DNA from: Solimonas sp.
Lineage (GTDB): Bacteria; Pseudomonadota; Gammaproteobacteria; Nevskiales; Nevskiaceae
Reading direction: 5' to 3'
Assembly: GCA_030149365.1 (NCBI GenBank)
Contig: JASBRP010000032.1
Span: forward strand, 62,001 to 126,000
DNA: 64,000 nucleotides
Positions within the stretch are counted from its first letter, which is position 1, and every line of letters begins with the position of its first letter. The notes beneath the pieces are model-generated. The model did no database searches. It saw nothing but the letters and a program-made list of their open reading frames with translations, and was not told where the DNA came from. Shown here piece after piece: positions 9,282 to 18,652 of the stretch. Made by a program: the position numbers and the translations under genes.

Positions 9282-11303
9282 ATGGCCGCACTGGCAGAAA
9301 CGCCGCGCGGGGTCGTCGAGGGCGATCTGCTCTGGACGCCCCCAGCGGCGTACTGTGCGCTGTCCGGCGTGGAGCGTTTCCGTCACTGGGTCAACGCCCG
9401 CAACGGCCTGGACCTGGCGGACTACGAGGCGCTGCGACAGTGGTCGGTGGAGGAGCTGGAGCAGTTCTGGGCGGCCTGCTGGGACTACTTCGACATCCGC
9501 TCGGAGACCCCCTACCTGCGCGTGCTCGACCGGCAGACCCTGCCGGGCGCGCGCTGGTTCGAGGGTGCACGGCTGAACTATGCCGAGCACCTGCTGCGGC
9601 GCGAGGCCGATCATCCCGAGGCGGTGGTGTTCCACCACTCCTCGGAGCTGCGCGCACCGGCGACCATGCGCTGGGACGAACTGGGCGGCCAGGTGCGGAT
9701 CCTGGCCGAGCAGATGCGCAAGCTTGGCGTCGGCCCCGGCGACCGCGTGGCCAGCTACATGCCCAACGTGCCGGAGACCGCCATCGCCATGCTGGCGACC
9801 ACGGCCATCGGCGCGATCTGGGCGGCGGCCTCGCCGGAGTTCGGCGCGCGCGCGGTGATCGACCGTTTCGCGCAGATCAAGCCCAAGCTGCTGTTCGCGG
9901 TGGACGGCTATCGCTTCGCCGGGCAGGAGTTCCCGCGCGAGGGCGAGGTGCAGCAGATATTGGGAAGCCTGGACAGCTTGCAGCACACGGTCTGGCTGAC
10001 CTACCTGCATCCGGACCGTCCGCCACCGGCGGGCACGATCCCCTGGGCAAAGCTGCTGGACCAGCCCGAGGTGCCGCGCAGCAGCTTCCGCTACGAGCAT
10101 GTCGGCTACGATCATCCGCTGTGGATCCTGTTCAGCTCCGGCACCACGGGCCTGCCCAAGGCCGTGGTGCACAGCCATGTGGGCGTGCTGCTGGAGCACT
10201 GCAAGGTGGGAGCCTTCCACCTCGGCTTGCGTGCAGGCTCGCGGCCATTCTTCTATTCCACCACTGGCTGGATGATGTGGAACATCCTGCTGGCCAGCCT
10301 GCTGCAGGATGCCGCGCCGGTGCTGTACGACGGCTCGCCGATCGCCCCCGATTCGGGTGTGCTGTGGCGCATCGCCGAGCAGGCGAGGGTCACGCACCTG
10401 GGTATCAGCCCCGGCTTCGTTCAGGTGATGCAAAAGGATGGCCTGCGTCCGCGCCTGCATTACCAACTGCCGGACCTGGAGATGATCCTGCTGGTGGGTT
10501 CGCCCTCCACGCCGGAAACCTTCTCCTGGCTGCATGAAGAGGTGAAGCCGGACCTGTGGGTGACTTCGCAGAGCGGCGGCACCGAGATCGCCTCCGCCTT
10601 CGTCGGCGCCAGCCCCACGCTGCCGGTGCATGCCGGCGAAATCCAGGCGCGCTCGCTGGGCATGGACGTGCACGTCTGGGACGAGCAGGGCCAGGAGCTG
10701 GACGGGCAGGTGGGCGAGCTGGTGGTGACCAAGCCCTTCCCGTCGATGCCGCTGCGTTTCTGGAACGACGAGGGCGACAAGCGCTACCGCGAGTCCTACT
10801 TCTCCACCTGGCCCGGTGTCTGGCGCCACGGTGATTTCATCCGCATCAACGAGCGTGGTGGCTGCTACATCCTGGGCCGCTCCGACTCCATGCTGAACCG
10901 CTACGGCGTCTGCATCGGCACCGCCGAGGTCTATCGCAGTGTCGAGCGTATGGAAGAAGTGCTGGACAGCCTGATCGTCTGCTGCGAGCTGGCCGGCGGG
11001 CGCTTCTTCATGCCGATGTTCATCAAGCTGCGCCCCGGTGCTTTGCTGGACGAGGAGCTGCGCAACCGCATCGCACGCCGCCTGCGCGTGGACTGCAGCC
11101 CGCGTCACGTGCCGGACCAGATGTACCGCGTCGACGACATCCCCTACACCCTGACCGGCAAGAAGATGGAGGTGCCGGTGCGCAAGATACTGGTCGGCTG
11201 GCCGCTGGAAAAGGCTGCGAGTCGCGATGCGATGCTGAACCCGGCGGCGATCGACTGGTTCGTGTGGTTCAGGGCGCAGAACCGGGTGATGCTGAGCAGT
11301 TGA
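9282..11303 (+). CDS. Acetoacetate-CoA ligase family protein (copy 2)
   Basis: 673 aa, collinear with the ligase at 5262 and clearly similar along its length (shared YMPNVPETAIAM, SSGTTGLPKA, STTGWMMWN, TSQSGGTEI, TGKKMEVPVRK). An in-frame ATG at 9228 would lie inside the previous gene, so the ATG at 9282 is preferred. The copies differ most at the N-terminus and in surface segments, so they may handle different beta-keto acids or chain lengths. Last gene of the operon; a hairpin follows at 11319. Confidence 0.88.
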   Translation: MAALAETPRGVVEGDLLWTPPAAYCALSGVERFRHWVNARNGLDLADYEALRQWSVEELEQFWAACWDYFDIRSETPYLRVLDRQTLPGARWFEGARLNYAEHLLRREADHPEAVVFHHSSELRAPATMRWDELGGQVRILAEQMRKLGVGPGDRVASYMPNVPETAIAMLATTAIGAIWAAASPEFGARAVIDRFAQIKPKLLFAVDGYRFAGQEFPREGEVQQILGSLDSLQHTVWLTYLHPDRPPPAGTIPWAKLLDQPEVPRSSFRYEHVGYDHPLWILFSSGTTGLPKAVVHSHVGVLLEHCKVGAFHLGLRAGSRPFFYSTTGWMMWNILLASLLQDAAPVLYDGSPIAPDSGVLWRIAEQARVTHLGISPGFVQVMQKDGLRPRLHYQLPDLEMILLVGSPSTPETFSWLHEEVKPDLWVTSQSGGTEIASAFVGASPTLPVHAGEIQARSLGMDVHVWDEQGQELDGQVGELVVTKPFPSMPLRFWNDEGDKRYRESYFSTWPGVWRHGDFIRINERGGCYILGRSDSMLNRYGVCIGTAEVYRSVERMEEVLDSLIVCCELAGGRFFMPMFIKLRPGALLDEELRNRIARRLRVDCSPRHVPDQMYRVDDIPYTLTGKKMEVPVRKILVGWPLEKAASRDAMLNPAAIDWFVWFRAQNRVMLSS

Positions 11304-11318
11304 GTCAGCGTGCTGACT

Positions 11319-11344
11319 CCCTCTCCCCGCTTGCGGGGAGAGGG
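11319..11344 (+). terminator. Hairpin after the ketone-carboxylase operon
   Basis: CCCTCTCCCC / GGGGAGAGGG, a 10-bp perfect stem with a 6-nt loop followed by TTT, 15 nt after the ligase stop. It could terminate the operon. The same CTCTCCC...GGGAGAG pattern recurs at 22313 and 57316, so it is also a dispersed repeat. Confidence 0.5.
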
Positions 11345-11354
11345 TTTGCGAGGT

Positions 11355-11417
11355 CATGGATGCCCGAGGTAGGCCTCGGCAACTGCTCCATGCGTTGCCC
11401 TGCCTCGGGCATCCATG
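11355..11417. repeat. Long imperfect palindrome (19-bp arms)
   Basis: The arms at 11355-11373 and 11399-11417 (CATGGATGCCCGAGGTAGG and its complement) differ at one position. Inside the loop, GGCAAC pairs with GTTGCC, so the whole unit can fold as one extended hairpin. Confidence 0.75.
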
Positions 11418-11866
11418 CCCTCGAACGCAGGAGCAGGTGCCGAGGTGAGCAGCGCTGGCTTTTCCCCGAACCGTTCATGCCGAGTGCCGCAAAGCGGCGT
11501 ATCGAGGCACGCGCCGGAGCTGTGATGCCGGCGATTACGCCGGTCAGATGCGGTGGTTCTTTGATGGTTTGTTTCGCCGAAGGGCGACTTACCTTTCTTC
11601 GCCTAGAGGCGCCTACTGTTGGTGCTTGTGCAAATAAAGGTAAGCCAAAGAAAGCACACCCTCCATCCGCGGCCCCGCTGAGGCGGGGCAACCCGCCTGG
11701 CGGTCGGTCGCCACGGGTCGGGCCCACAGGCCATCCCTGGCCTGAGGCCCCACGGCCGGACATCCTGTCCGGCTCGACCCTGCGCCCGACCACCAGGCGG
11801 GCGCTACTGGACGGTGCCCGAACGTCAAAAGCATTCGCTGCGCTCACTACCTTCCGCAGTGCTTTC

Positions 11867-11945
11867 GTAGGATGTGGTGAGCGAAGCGAACCGCATCAGA
11901 CGTGCGAACAGGGTGATGCGGCTCGCTTCGCTCACCACATCCTAC
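11867..11945. repeat. REP-like palindrome with 32-bp arms
   Basis: The arms 11867-11898 and 11914-11945 begin GTAGGATGTGGTGAGCGAAG and are complementary except for one base, with a 15-nt loop. The form is that of bacterial interspersed palindromic elements in high-GC gammaproteobacteria. Confidence 0.8.
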
Positions 11946-11976
11946 AGTGCCTGAGCAGATAGCCTTCGAGTGCCAT

Positions 11977-12036
11977 GTGGGAGCGACGCGAGTCGCGATC
12001 TTTTTGCCCACTCATCGCGACTTGCGTCGCTCCCAC
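11977..12036. repeat. REP-like palindrome with 23-bp arms
   Basis: GTGGGAGCGACGCGAGTCGC... at 11977-11999 is complementary to 12014-12036 with one mismatch and a loop containing TTTTT. This GGGAGCGACG-type palindrome is a common REP form in pseudomonads and xanthomonads. Confidence 0.82.
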
Positions 12037-12050
12037 GTAGAAAGCCGCCT

Positions 12051-12080
12051 TTGTAGGAGCGGCCGTTGGCCGCGAAAGGG
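12051..12080. repeat. Single REP unit (GTAGGAGCGGCC...GGCCGCGA type)
   Basis: TTGTAGGAGCGGCC GTT GGCCGCGAAAGGG matches the classic REP layout: a short GTAGGAG head followed by a compact GC hairpin (GCGGCC/GGCCGC). It lies 10 nt downstream of the LuxR regulator's stop codon. Confidence 0.75.
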
Positions 12081-12089
12081 CAGTTCCGA

Positions 12090-14774
12090 CTACAACAACC
12101 CCATCTGCCTTGCCGCATTGATCGCCTGCAGACGGCTGGCCACGGCCAGCTTGGAGTAGATGTTCTTCAGGTGGAATTTCACGGTGTTCTCGGACACGAA
12201 GATGCGCCGCGCCATTTCCTTGTTGGACACGCCGTTGGCGAGGTAGACGAGGATCTGCTTCTCGCGATCGGTCAGCGGTTCAAGGGGCTGGAAGCCGCTG
12301 TCGGCGGGGCGCGAGACGACGTCGGCATGCTGGCCGGCGGCATCGAGCAAACGCACGACAAAGGCGCGCAGCGCCGCGGCTTCCGGGGCGCTGTTGCCGG
12401 CGAGCGCGGTGTGTTCGTCGCGCAGCAGGGGCAGGATTTTCTCGCCTTCGTCCAGGAACAGGCGCAGGAAACCGCCGGGCTCGGCCAGCTGCAGGGCGCG
12501 ATGCAGGCTGCGGTGGGCGTGGTTTTCGTTGCCTTTGATGCGCTGGGCCAGGGCGTCCAGCACCAGCAGCTTGATCTGGCGGTAGCTGCGGCCCTGGCGC
12601 TGGGCCACGGCCAATTCGCTGCCGAGCTGTGCCAATGCGGCGTCGACGTTGCCGCTGTGCAAGGCCACGCGGATGGCGCCGATGGCGTCGCCCTCGGTGG
12701 CCTCGGTGTAGATCATCGAGCCTTCCGGCAGGGCGAACTCCGGCTGGCGCGGGATGCGGCTGGCGATGGCCTGGGCGCGGTCGATCTCGCCGGCCAGCAG
12801 CAGGCGCCGCACGCGCTCCCAGCTGACGATGCGCATCAGGCGCGGCCAGCCGGCGGTGTGGGCGATCTGCTCGGCCTCGGCCAGGATCTCCTCGGTGCGG
12901 TTGGGGCGGCCGCGCACTTCCTGGATACGCGCCATGGCAATGTAGCCCGGCACCATGAAGTCCAGCAGCACCCCGTCGGCGATCACGTCGTGGAACTGCG
13001 TGAACATGGACTCCGCGGTGTCCAGGTCGTTGCTCTCGTAGAGCGCGCTGATGAAGCAGGACACCAGCGAGCCGGTGGCGAAGGGCTTCTCCAGGTCCAG
13101 GTGGTGGGCGGACATGCCGCTGCGGTAGCGCGCCAGGGCCTCGGCCAGCCGCCCCTGCATCACCAGGTTCATGCCGCCCACGGCCACGGTGTAGCCGCCG
13201 CTGAAGGCAGCCTCGCCGCGCTCGCCGTAGCTGCGCGCGATGTTGAGCAGCTCGCTGGCCTTGTCGAAGTCGCCGGCGCAGAGCGCGCGGTAGGCGGCGA
13301 CGTTGGCGGCAGCGCCGAGCTCGAAGGCGCGGAAACCCACCGGCTGCTGGCCAGAGATGGGGATCTGGTCCACCTGGGCGAAGGCGCGCGGCATGTCGTC
13401 CAGCACCAGCGCCAGCATCGAGCGCGCCACCAGGGTGTCGGCTTCCTGCGAGACCTCCTCCAGCGTGCTGAGGATCGGCCGCAGCTTGTGGTGACGGCGC
13501 AGGAAGATCAGCGCCCAGGCGATCTTGATGGCCAGCTCCGGGCGGCCGGCGATCTGGTCCAGGGGCAGGTTGTCGGACCAGCGCTCCATCGTCACCAGGT
13601 TGGCATCGGCGATCAGCCGGTCCGCCCAGACGTTCATGATGTCGGTGGCAAAGGCGTAGTTGCGGGCCGCGATGGCGTGGTGCAGCGCGTCCTCGTGCAT
13701 GCCGTGGCCGTGGAACCAGTCGGCGGCTCGCTGGTGTACCTCGAGCACGGCCTCGGGTTCCTCGCTGCGCACCTGCTCGGCCAGGAAAGACGAGAACAGG
13801 GTGTGGTACTTGAACCAGCAGAGATCGGAATCCAGGCTGCGCAGGAACAGGCCGGAGCGCTCCAGGAACAGCAGGATGCTCTGCGAATCCTGCCAGCCGG
13901 TGACGTGGTCGCAAAGGTCGGCCGACAGGCGCGTCAGCACCGAGCTGCGACGCAGGAACTCCTGCACGCGCGGGGTCTGCAGGGTCAACACGTTGTCGGC
14001 CAGGTATTCGGCCAGCTCGCGCGGCTTGTAGCCGGACATGCCGGTCAGGCTGCGGCGGACCGAGGGGCTGGCCAGGGACAGGCGGAACAGCTGCAGCGCT
14101 GCCGGCCAGCCCTCGGTTTGCCGGTAGATGGCATCGAGTTCCTGCGGGTTCACGCCCAGATCGCGGGCCTGCGAGAAGAACTGCTGGGCCTCGTCGTGGG
14201 TGAAACGCAGGTCGTCGGCGCGCAGCACCAGGGCCTGGTTGTTGACCATCAGCCGCGCCAGGCCGATCTCCGGCAGGGCGCGGGAGCCGATGAAGATGGT
14301 GACATTCTCCGGAATGCGCTCCAGCAGATCGCGGAAGGCGGTAAGCACGCCGCGGCTGTTGAGCACCTGGAACTCGTCGAAGAACAGGCGCACCGGCCGG
14401 TCGAACTGCACCAGCTGGGTGGACATCCAGTCGGACAGGCGGCGGCGCGTGCCGGGCGTGGTGTCGGCGGCGTCCTGGCTGCCCAGGCTCTCCACCAGGG
14501 CCTGCATATGCACCGTGAATCGGCGCATGTCGTTGTCGGCTTCGTCGAAGGCCAGCCAGCCGGTCAGGGCGCCTTGCTGGTCCGCCAGGCTCTTGGCCTG
14601 CTGCAGCAGGGTGGACTTGCCGTGTCCCGCCGGGGCCTGCACCACCACCACGCCGTAACCCGGCTGGCGGAACAGGCGCTCCAGCAGCTCCCGGCGGTGG
14701 ATCGCACCGGGATAAGAGGGAGGGGCGAAGAACTTGTGGGTGAAGACTTCGGCCGGGGGCGTGACAGCGTCCAT
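12090..14774 (-). CDS. MalT-like LuxR family transcriptional regulator
   Basis: 894 aa with the architecture of large ATP-binding LuxR (MalT/LAL-like) activators. There is an N-terminal STAND-type NTPase with Walker A APAGHGKST (47-55) and a Walker B-like RLFFDEFQ, then a long helical TPR-like sensor domain. A C-terminal LuxR helix-turn-helix follows (LTDREKQILVYLANGVSNKEMARRIF, with VSENTVKFHLKNIYSKL). It lies immediately downstream of the DUF1329/DUF1302 pair and is separated from it by a terminator. MalT-like regulators next to this pair are a recurrent arrangement. Likely activator of the DUF1302-DUF1329 operon and possibly of the divergent oxygenase operon. Confidence 0.93.
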   Translation of the reverse strand: MDAVTPPAEVFTHKFFAPPSYPGAIHRRELLERLFRQPGYGVVVVQAPAGHGKSTLLQQAKSLADQQGALTGWLAFDEADNDMRRFTVHMQALVESLGSQDAADTTPGTRRRLSDWMSTQLVQFDRPVRLFFDEFQVLNSRGVLTAFRDLLERIPENVTIFIGSRALPEIGLARLMVNNQALVLRADDLRFTHDEAQQFFSQARDLGVNPQELDAIYRQTEGWPAALQLFRLSLASPSVRRSLTGMSGYKPRELAEYLADNVLTLQTPRVQEFLRRSSVLTRLSADLCDHVTGWQDSQSILLFLERSGLFLRSLDSDLCWFKYHTLFSSFLAEQVRSEEPEAVLEVHQRAADWFHGHGMHEDALHHAIAARNYAFATDIMNVWADRLIADANLVTMERWSDNLPLDQIAGRPELAIKIAWALIFLRRHHKLRPILSTLEEVSQEADTLVARSMLALVLDDMPRAFAQVDQIPISGQQPVGFRAFELGAAANVAAYRALCAGDFDKASELLNIARSYGERGEAAFSGGYTVAVGGMNLVMQGRLAEALARYRSGMSAHHLDLEKPFATGSLVSCFISALYESNDLDTAESMFTQFHDVIADGVLLDFMVPGYIAMARIQEVRGRPNRTEEILAEAEQIAHTAGWPRLMRIVSWERVRRLLLAGEIDRAQAIASRIPRQPEFALPEGSMIYTEATEGDAIGAIRVALHSGNVDAALAQLGSELAVAQRQGRSYRQIKLLVLDALAQRIKGNENHAHRSLHRALQLAEPGGFLRLFLDEGEKILPLLRDEHTALAGNSAPEAAALRAFVVRLLDAAGQHADVVSRPADSGFQPLEPLTDREKQILVYLANGVSNKEMARRIFVSENTVKFHLKNIYSKLAVASRLQAINAARQMGLL

Positions 14775-14857
14775 GTCGCCGTTCTGTGCCTGTTGCGTCG
14801 GGGTAATTGAATGCTGCGACTATAGCCCAGCGGCGGCCCCGAAACGCCCTGCCGCAC

Positions 14858-14890
14858 AAAAAAATCGGGGCGCGACTCGCGTCGCGCCCC
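14858..14890 (-). terminator. Rho-independent terminator of the DUF1302-DUF1329 operon
   Basis: On the minus strand, GGGGCGCGAC GCGA GTCGCGCCCC is followed by GAT7. It has a 10-bp stem and a long T-run and begins 26 nt after the DUF1329 stop. Confidence 0.9.
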
Positions 14891-14916
14891 AGGTGCCAAA
14901 ATGTCAGGAAAAGGCC

Positions 14917-16275
14917 TTAGCGGGTGCCCTTGCTGCGCAGCGCGTCCGGCGTGAAGTCGGCCGGGGTACGGTTGACCGGCTTGTAGAGGACGTTCTCCTC
15001 GTTGAACAGCTGCATGGCGATGTAGCGGCCCGACTGCAGGTCGTGATGAACCTCGGGGCCGGGGCCCAGGAACGGCACGTCGTAGTACTGGATGCGGTGC
15101 ATCTCGCTCACGCGCCACAGCTGGTCACGGTTGTCGTACTTGTCGGACACGGCCACGGTCCAGCTATCCTCGTCCAGGTACATGGTGCGGCGCTTGTACA
15201 CGTGCGAGGTGCCCGGCTTGAGCGTGGCTTCCACCACCCAGACACGGTGCAACTCGTAGCGCGCATGGGCGCCGTTGAGGTGGCCGGGCTTCAGGACTTC
15301 CTTCAGCTTGAGCGAGGGGCCGTTGAGCTTGTAGCCGTTGTAGGGGATGAACATCTCCTTCTTGCCCACCAGCTTCCACTCGTAGCGATCCGTTGCACCG
15401 TTGAACATGTTGAAGTCGTCGTTGGTGCGCAGGCCGTCCGAGGCGGTGCCCGGGTTGTCATAGGCCACGCTCGGTGCCAGGCGCACGCGGCGCTGGCCCG
15501 GGCTGTAGGTCCAGGCTTGGCGCGGTTGAGTCACCTGGTCGGCGTACTCGTGCACCAGCAGGATGCCGCCCGCCAGCCGCGGCGGGTCCTTGATGATCTG
15601 CAGGAAGTAGAACAGCAGGTTGGATTGACGCTGAGTCGGGGTCTTCTTCTGGTTGCCGTACGTGAAGTCGTACTCGTAGTCGAAGCGCACCAGGTTGAAG
15701 TCACCGCCCTGCGTCACCGGCGCCTGGGCCCAGGAGGTGGCGTAGGTGTCACCCTTGTAGATCGTCAGGTGATTCCAGATCGCCTCCTGCCCGTTCTTGG
15801 GGATCGGGAAGGGCGTGCCATCGGTGGTGCCGGTGAAGCCGTTGCCGCCACCGACCAGGTTGACCTTGGTGGCGTTGGCAATGGACTCGTCGTACCACTT
15901 CTGCGGATAGCCGGCGCTGCGGCGCGTCGGGTAGACCACCATCTTCCAGTCGGCATAGCGCTTCAGCAGCGCCATCTGGCCGGGCGAGAGCTCGTCCTTG
16001 TACTGTTCGGCGTTGGCGGCGGTGATGGTGAACAGCGGCTTGTCGCTGGCGTAGGGGTCCGGGTAATGGCCGCCCGGCTTGAAGCCCGGCTGCGCCTTCA
16101 CCAAGCCGCCGTCCCAGGCGGGGATGCTGCCGTCCTTGTTGCCGGCCTTCTCGGCGCCGATGGGGGTCAGCGTCTTGCCAAGCGCGGCGGCTTCGTCGGC
16201 CGAGACCGCGGCCTGCGCGGTGCCGGCGAAGAAGGCCAGAGCCATCAGGCTCGTCTTGATCATCTTGTGTTTCAT
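14917..16275 (-). CDS. DUF1329 domain-containing exported protein
   Basis: 452 aa with a clear Sec signal peptide (cleavage near GTAQA-AV, about residue 22). DUF1329 proteins are ~450 aa and are structurally related to outer-membrane lipoprotein carrier folds; they are nearly always coded beside a DUF1302 barrel, as here. Expected location is periplasm or outer membrane. Ribosome site TAGGAG precedes the ATG. The pair is often associated with uptake or trafficking of hydrophobic substrates; that role is inference. Confidence 0.92.
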   Translation of the reverse strand: MKHKMIKTSLMALAFFAGTAQAAVSADEAAALGKTLTPIGAEKAGNKDGSIPAWDGGLVKAQPGFKPGGHYPDPYASDKPLFTITAANAEQYKDELSPGQMALLKRYADWKMVVYPTRRSAGYPQKWYDESIANATKVNLVGGGNGFTGTTDGTPFPIPKNGQEAIWNHLTIYKGDTYATSWAQAPVTQGGDFNLVRFDYEYDFTYGNQKKTPTQRQSNLLFYFLQIIKDPPRLAGGILLVHEYADQVTQPRQAWTYSPGQRRVRLAPSVAYDNPGTASDGLRTNDDFNMFNGATDRYEWKLVGKKEMFIPYNGYKLNGPSLKLKEVLKPGHLNGAHARYELHRVWVVEATLKPGTSHVYKRRTMYLDEDSWTVAVSDKYDNRDQLWRVSEMHRIQYYDVPFLGPGPEVHHDLQSGRYIAMQLFNEENVLYKPVNRTPADFTPDALRSKGTR

Positions 16276-16297
16276 GGAATTCTCCTATAGTCCTCGC

Positions 16298-18166
16298 TTA
16301 GAACGCGTACGAGACGCTGGCAGCGAGGAAATCGCGGTCCCTGAGAGGGTTGGCGCTGCTGGCATAGCTAGTGGACTGGCCGGCCGGTACGGCCCCGGTA
16401 TCCGTGCCGCGGTAGATGTTGCCACCGGTGAAGACGGTGTAGGCCAGGTCTGCCTGCCAACGCTGCAGGTAGTTAAAGCCGAAACCCAGCGTGATGGCCT
16501 TGGTCTTCTCGTTGAAAGTCGGGCTGATGCCGTTGACGTCATGAGCGAACACCAGGCGCGGCGCTACGCCAACGGCACCAATCAGGTTTTCGAATTCCAT
16601 TCGCGCCACCGCGCGGTAGCCCCAAGAATTCTCGCTGGCGTAACCCTTGCCTTGTTGGGTGCTTCCGGCCGAAACCGCGTTTGCCGAGTTCTGATCTGAA
16701 GGCAGGTTCGTGGCAGGGCCATTGAACAGCAGTCCATTCGGAAGCTCCAGGTGGGTGTAGCCAACCTCGCCGATCAGCGTGAACTGTTCGGCCGCTAACG
16801 TCGGACCGAATGCCTTGGTGGCGGTTGCTTGAACCTGATGTGCATCAACACGGCGATACCCCTTGAGTCGAGTGCCGGCAGGGACGTTGCCCGCAAGCGG
16901 ATCCGGGTTGGTGTCCGGGTCCGGTCCATCCGGACCGAAGCCGGTGCCTGTGAGATTGTTGGGTAAGCCGATACCGGCCAGGAGCAGTTCGATGTCTTCC
17001 AGTTGCAACGGCAGATTGGGGCGATACGAATACTCGCCCTGCAATGCCACGCCGAACGGTCCAGACGTATTGAAGCTCAGGCCATAAAGATCAATGCCCT
17101 CCGGGTACTCGACATAGTAAACGGCGGAGCCACCAGCAGGATTGGTGTAGTTATACAAGGCTAGCGGGTTGGTGGCACTTTGTGGACCGGCCCGGGTGCC
17201 CGATACTAGCGGTGTACGGCTGTGGTAGCGCAGGTAGTAGGCGGCAAACTCGGTATTGTTGGCCCAGTTCGCGAAGTAGCGTAGCGCGAGGCCGTACTGG
17301 TCACGTTTGTTGTCTGGATTGCGGTCCCCTTCGCGTGCCACCCAGAGTTGTGCCGCGGCCGGGTTTGCACCTGGTCCAGCGAGGCCGGTCGGCGGGCTGC
17401 GGTCATCGAAGCGGCGGCCCGAGCCACCGAAGCCTTTGGTGGCATCGTCTGAGGCGACATCGGTTGTCGAGAAGAACGATCCCATGGGATCGATCTCCGT
17501 CTTGTCCCAAGTCATCAGCCAAAGCAGTTCTGTGCTCAAGCTTTCTGTTAGCTCGAACGAGCTCCAGAGCATGGCGGTCGGGAGCAGGGCTTCCTTGATC
17601 TCCGAGCCGGGCTGTCGCAGCTTGCCGACATCCACGGGGTTAATCACGTTGATGCCGTTGGGGATGAAGGTACTTTCGCCCCAGTTCACCACCTGCTTGC
17701 CGATGCGTGCGTCGAGGCGGCGTCCGCCGAGATCGAAGGTGCCGTAGGCAAATAGGTCCAGCAGATCGAATTCCGCTCCTAGTCGATCCTCACCACGCTT
17801 GCCGAGCTTGTTGGAATCGTGGTTTTCAAAGTCATAAAAGTACGACACGCGATTGAACAAGCCGAAGTTTCGATACTTCAGCTCTAGGTCGTGCGTAGCC
17901 TTGATTGGGGCGGAAGTGATGTCGCCCTTGTCATAGTTCAGGTTGCCATCGTCATCGTTGACCGAACGCGATGTGCCGCCGTTGGAAATGCCGACTGCCT
18001 TGGAATCACGATCCTGCATGCGGACCTGTATGCCCGCAGAAACCGTGGTATCGAAGCTGCCCTGGATCTCGCCCGACTCGAACTTCAATGCCGAGGCCAT
18101 GATCGGCACAGTCAGCATCACTCCGCCCGCGCCTAGGCGCAGGAGTCCTTTCACTCTCGACTTCAT
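16298..18166 (-). CDS. DUF1302 domain-containing outer membrane protein
   Basis: 622 aa. The signal peptide ends near IMASA-LKF. The remainder has alternating beta-strand character and ends in VSYAF, the C-terminal aromatic typical of outer-membrane barrels. I chose the ATG at 18166, preceded by GAGGAG, over one 14 codons upstream without a ribosome site. Composition between about 16900 and 18000 is less GC-rich than the neighbours, as is common for barrels. It forms an operon with the DUF1329 gene (22-nt gap). Probable role is a porin-like partner for a hydrophobic growth substrate. Confidence 0.92.
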   Translation of the reverse strand: MKSRVKGLLRLGAGGVMLTVPIMASALKFESGEIQGSFDTTVSAGIQVRMQDRDSKAVGISNGGTSRSVNDDDGNLNYDKGDITSAPIKATHDLELKYRNFGLFNRVSYFYDFENHDSNKLGKRGEDRLGAEFDLLDLFAYGTFDLGGRRLDARIGKQVVNWGESTFIPNGINVINPVDVGKLRQPGSEIKEALLPTAMLWSSFELTESLSTELLWLMTWDKTEIDPMGSFFSTTDVASDDATKGFGGSGRRFDDRSPPTGLAGPGANPAAAQLWVAREGDRNPDNKRDQYGLALRYFANWANNTEFAAYYLRYHSRTPLVSGTRAGPQSATNPLALYNYTNPAGGSAVYYVEYPEGIDLYGLSFNTSGPFGVALQGEYSYRPNLPLQLEDIELLLAGIGLPNNLTGTGFGPDGPDPDTNPDPLAGNVPAGTRLKGYRRVDAHQVQATATKAFGPTLAAEQFTLIGEVGYTHLELPNGLLFNGPATNLPSDQNSANAVSAGSTQQGKGYASENSWGYRAVARMEFENLIGAVGVAPRLVFAHDVNGISPTFNEKTKAITLGFGFNYLQRWQADLAYTVFTGGNIYRGTDTGAVPAGQSTSYASSANPLRDRDFLAASVSYAF

Positions 18167-18652
18167 CGTTATCTCCTCTAGTGGCACCAAAGTGCCCGGC
18201 CCTCGCACAGGCCGGACGCAATCCTTCGTGGGGGTCTTGCGTCATGTGGCAGCCTCTGCCGGTGGGGTCAGGGCTGCTCTTTCATTGAAATCGTTTCGAG
18301 TCCGGTCAAGGTACAAGACCTTGGCGGCTTGCGCCAGTGACTTCGTGCCGAGCATCGGTTCGGCGATCCGGAAGCCACAGCGTTGTTCATTCACGCGTGT
18401 GTCCTCCGATACATGCAGGCGGCGATGCGGCGGATCGTCGCGGCAGTGCCGGTCGGTCCATTCGCATCGCGCCCGATGGCGAATCCGTCTCGCATCGCAG
18501 CTCCTTTCTCGCACTGGGAGAGGCCTCTGTCGGGCCACTGACCATGAAGCCAGCATACGCTTGCATAAAGAAACCTACAACCGTAGTCTCGTTACATCAT
18601 CGGCCGCGCTGCGGCACTGCAACATTCCGCCGCAGAGCGGAGGGAGGAGAGC
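18167..18652. other. Divergent intergenic region, DUF1302 / carotenoid oxygenase
   Basis: 486 bp without a supportable gene. It must hold the two divergent promoters. The best sigma-70-like candidate for the DUF1302 side is TTGACC at 18309-18304 with a 17-nt spacer and a poor -10 (AATGAA). For the oxygenase side I find only weak matches near 18559-18590. An imperfect palindrome ATTCGCATCG...CGATGGCGAAT lies at about 18460-18484 and could be an activator site. Confidence 0.4.

Larger units (their letters stand above)
11304..12089. other. 786-bp non-coding interval filled with palindromic repeats
   Basis: No convincing gene. ORFs of up to 232 codons exist on both strands but lack known motifs, have repeat-derived composition and carry no ribosome site. 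The interval contains a terminator-like hairpin, a long imperfect palindrome and at least three REP-like palindromes, listed separately. Between about 11560 and 11670, stretches such as AAGGTAAGCCAAAGAAAGC resemble dispersed intergenic repeats common in Xanthomonadales-like genomes. Confidence 0.7.

Noticed and set aside
11264-11962. Overlapping ORFs on both strands (232 and 180 codons) in the 11.3-12.0 kb gap
   Set aside because: They run through palindromic repeats, have no ribosome site, no recognisable motif and a composition dictated by the repeats.
12066-14810. 914-codon plus-strand ORF opposite the LuxR regulator
   Set aside because: His/Gln/Gly/Ala-rich antisense shadow caused by high GC; the minus-strand protein has Walker A and LuxR motifs.
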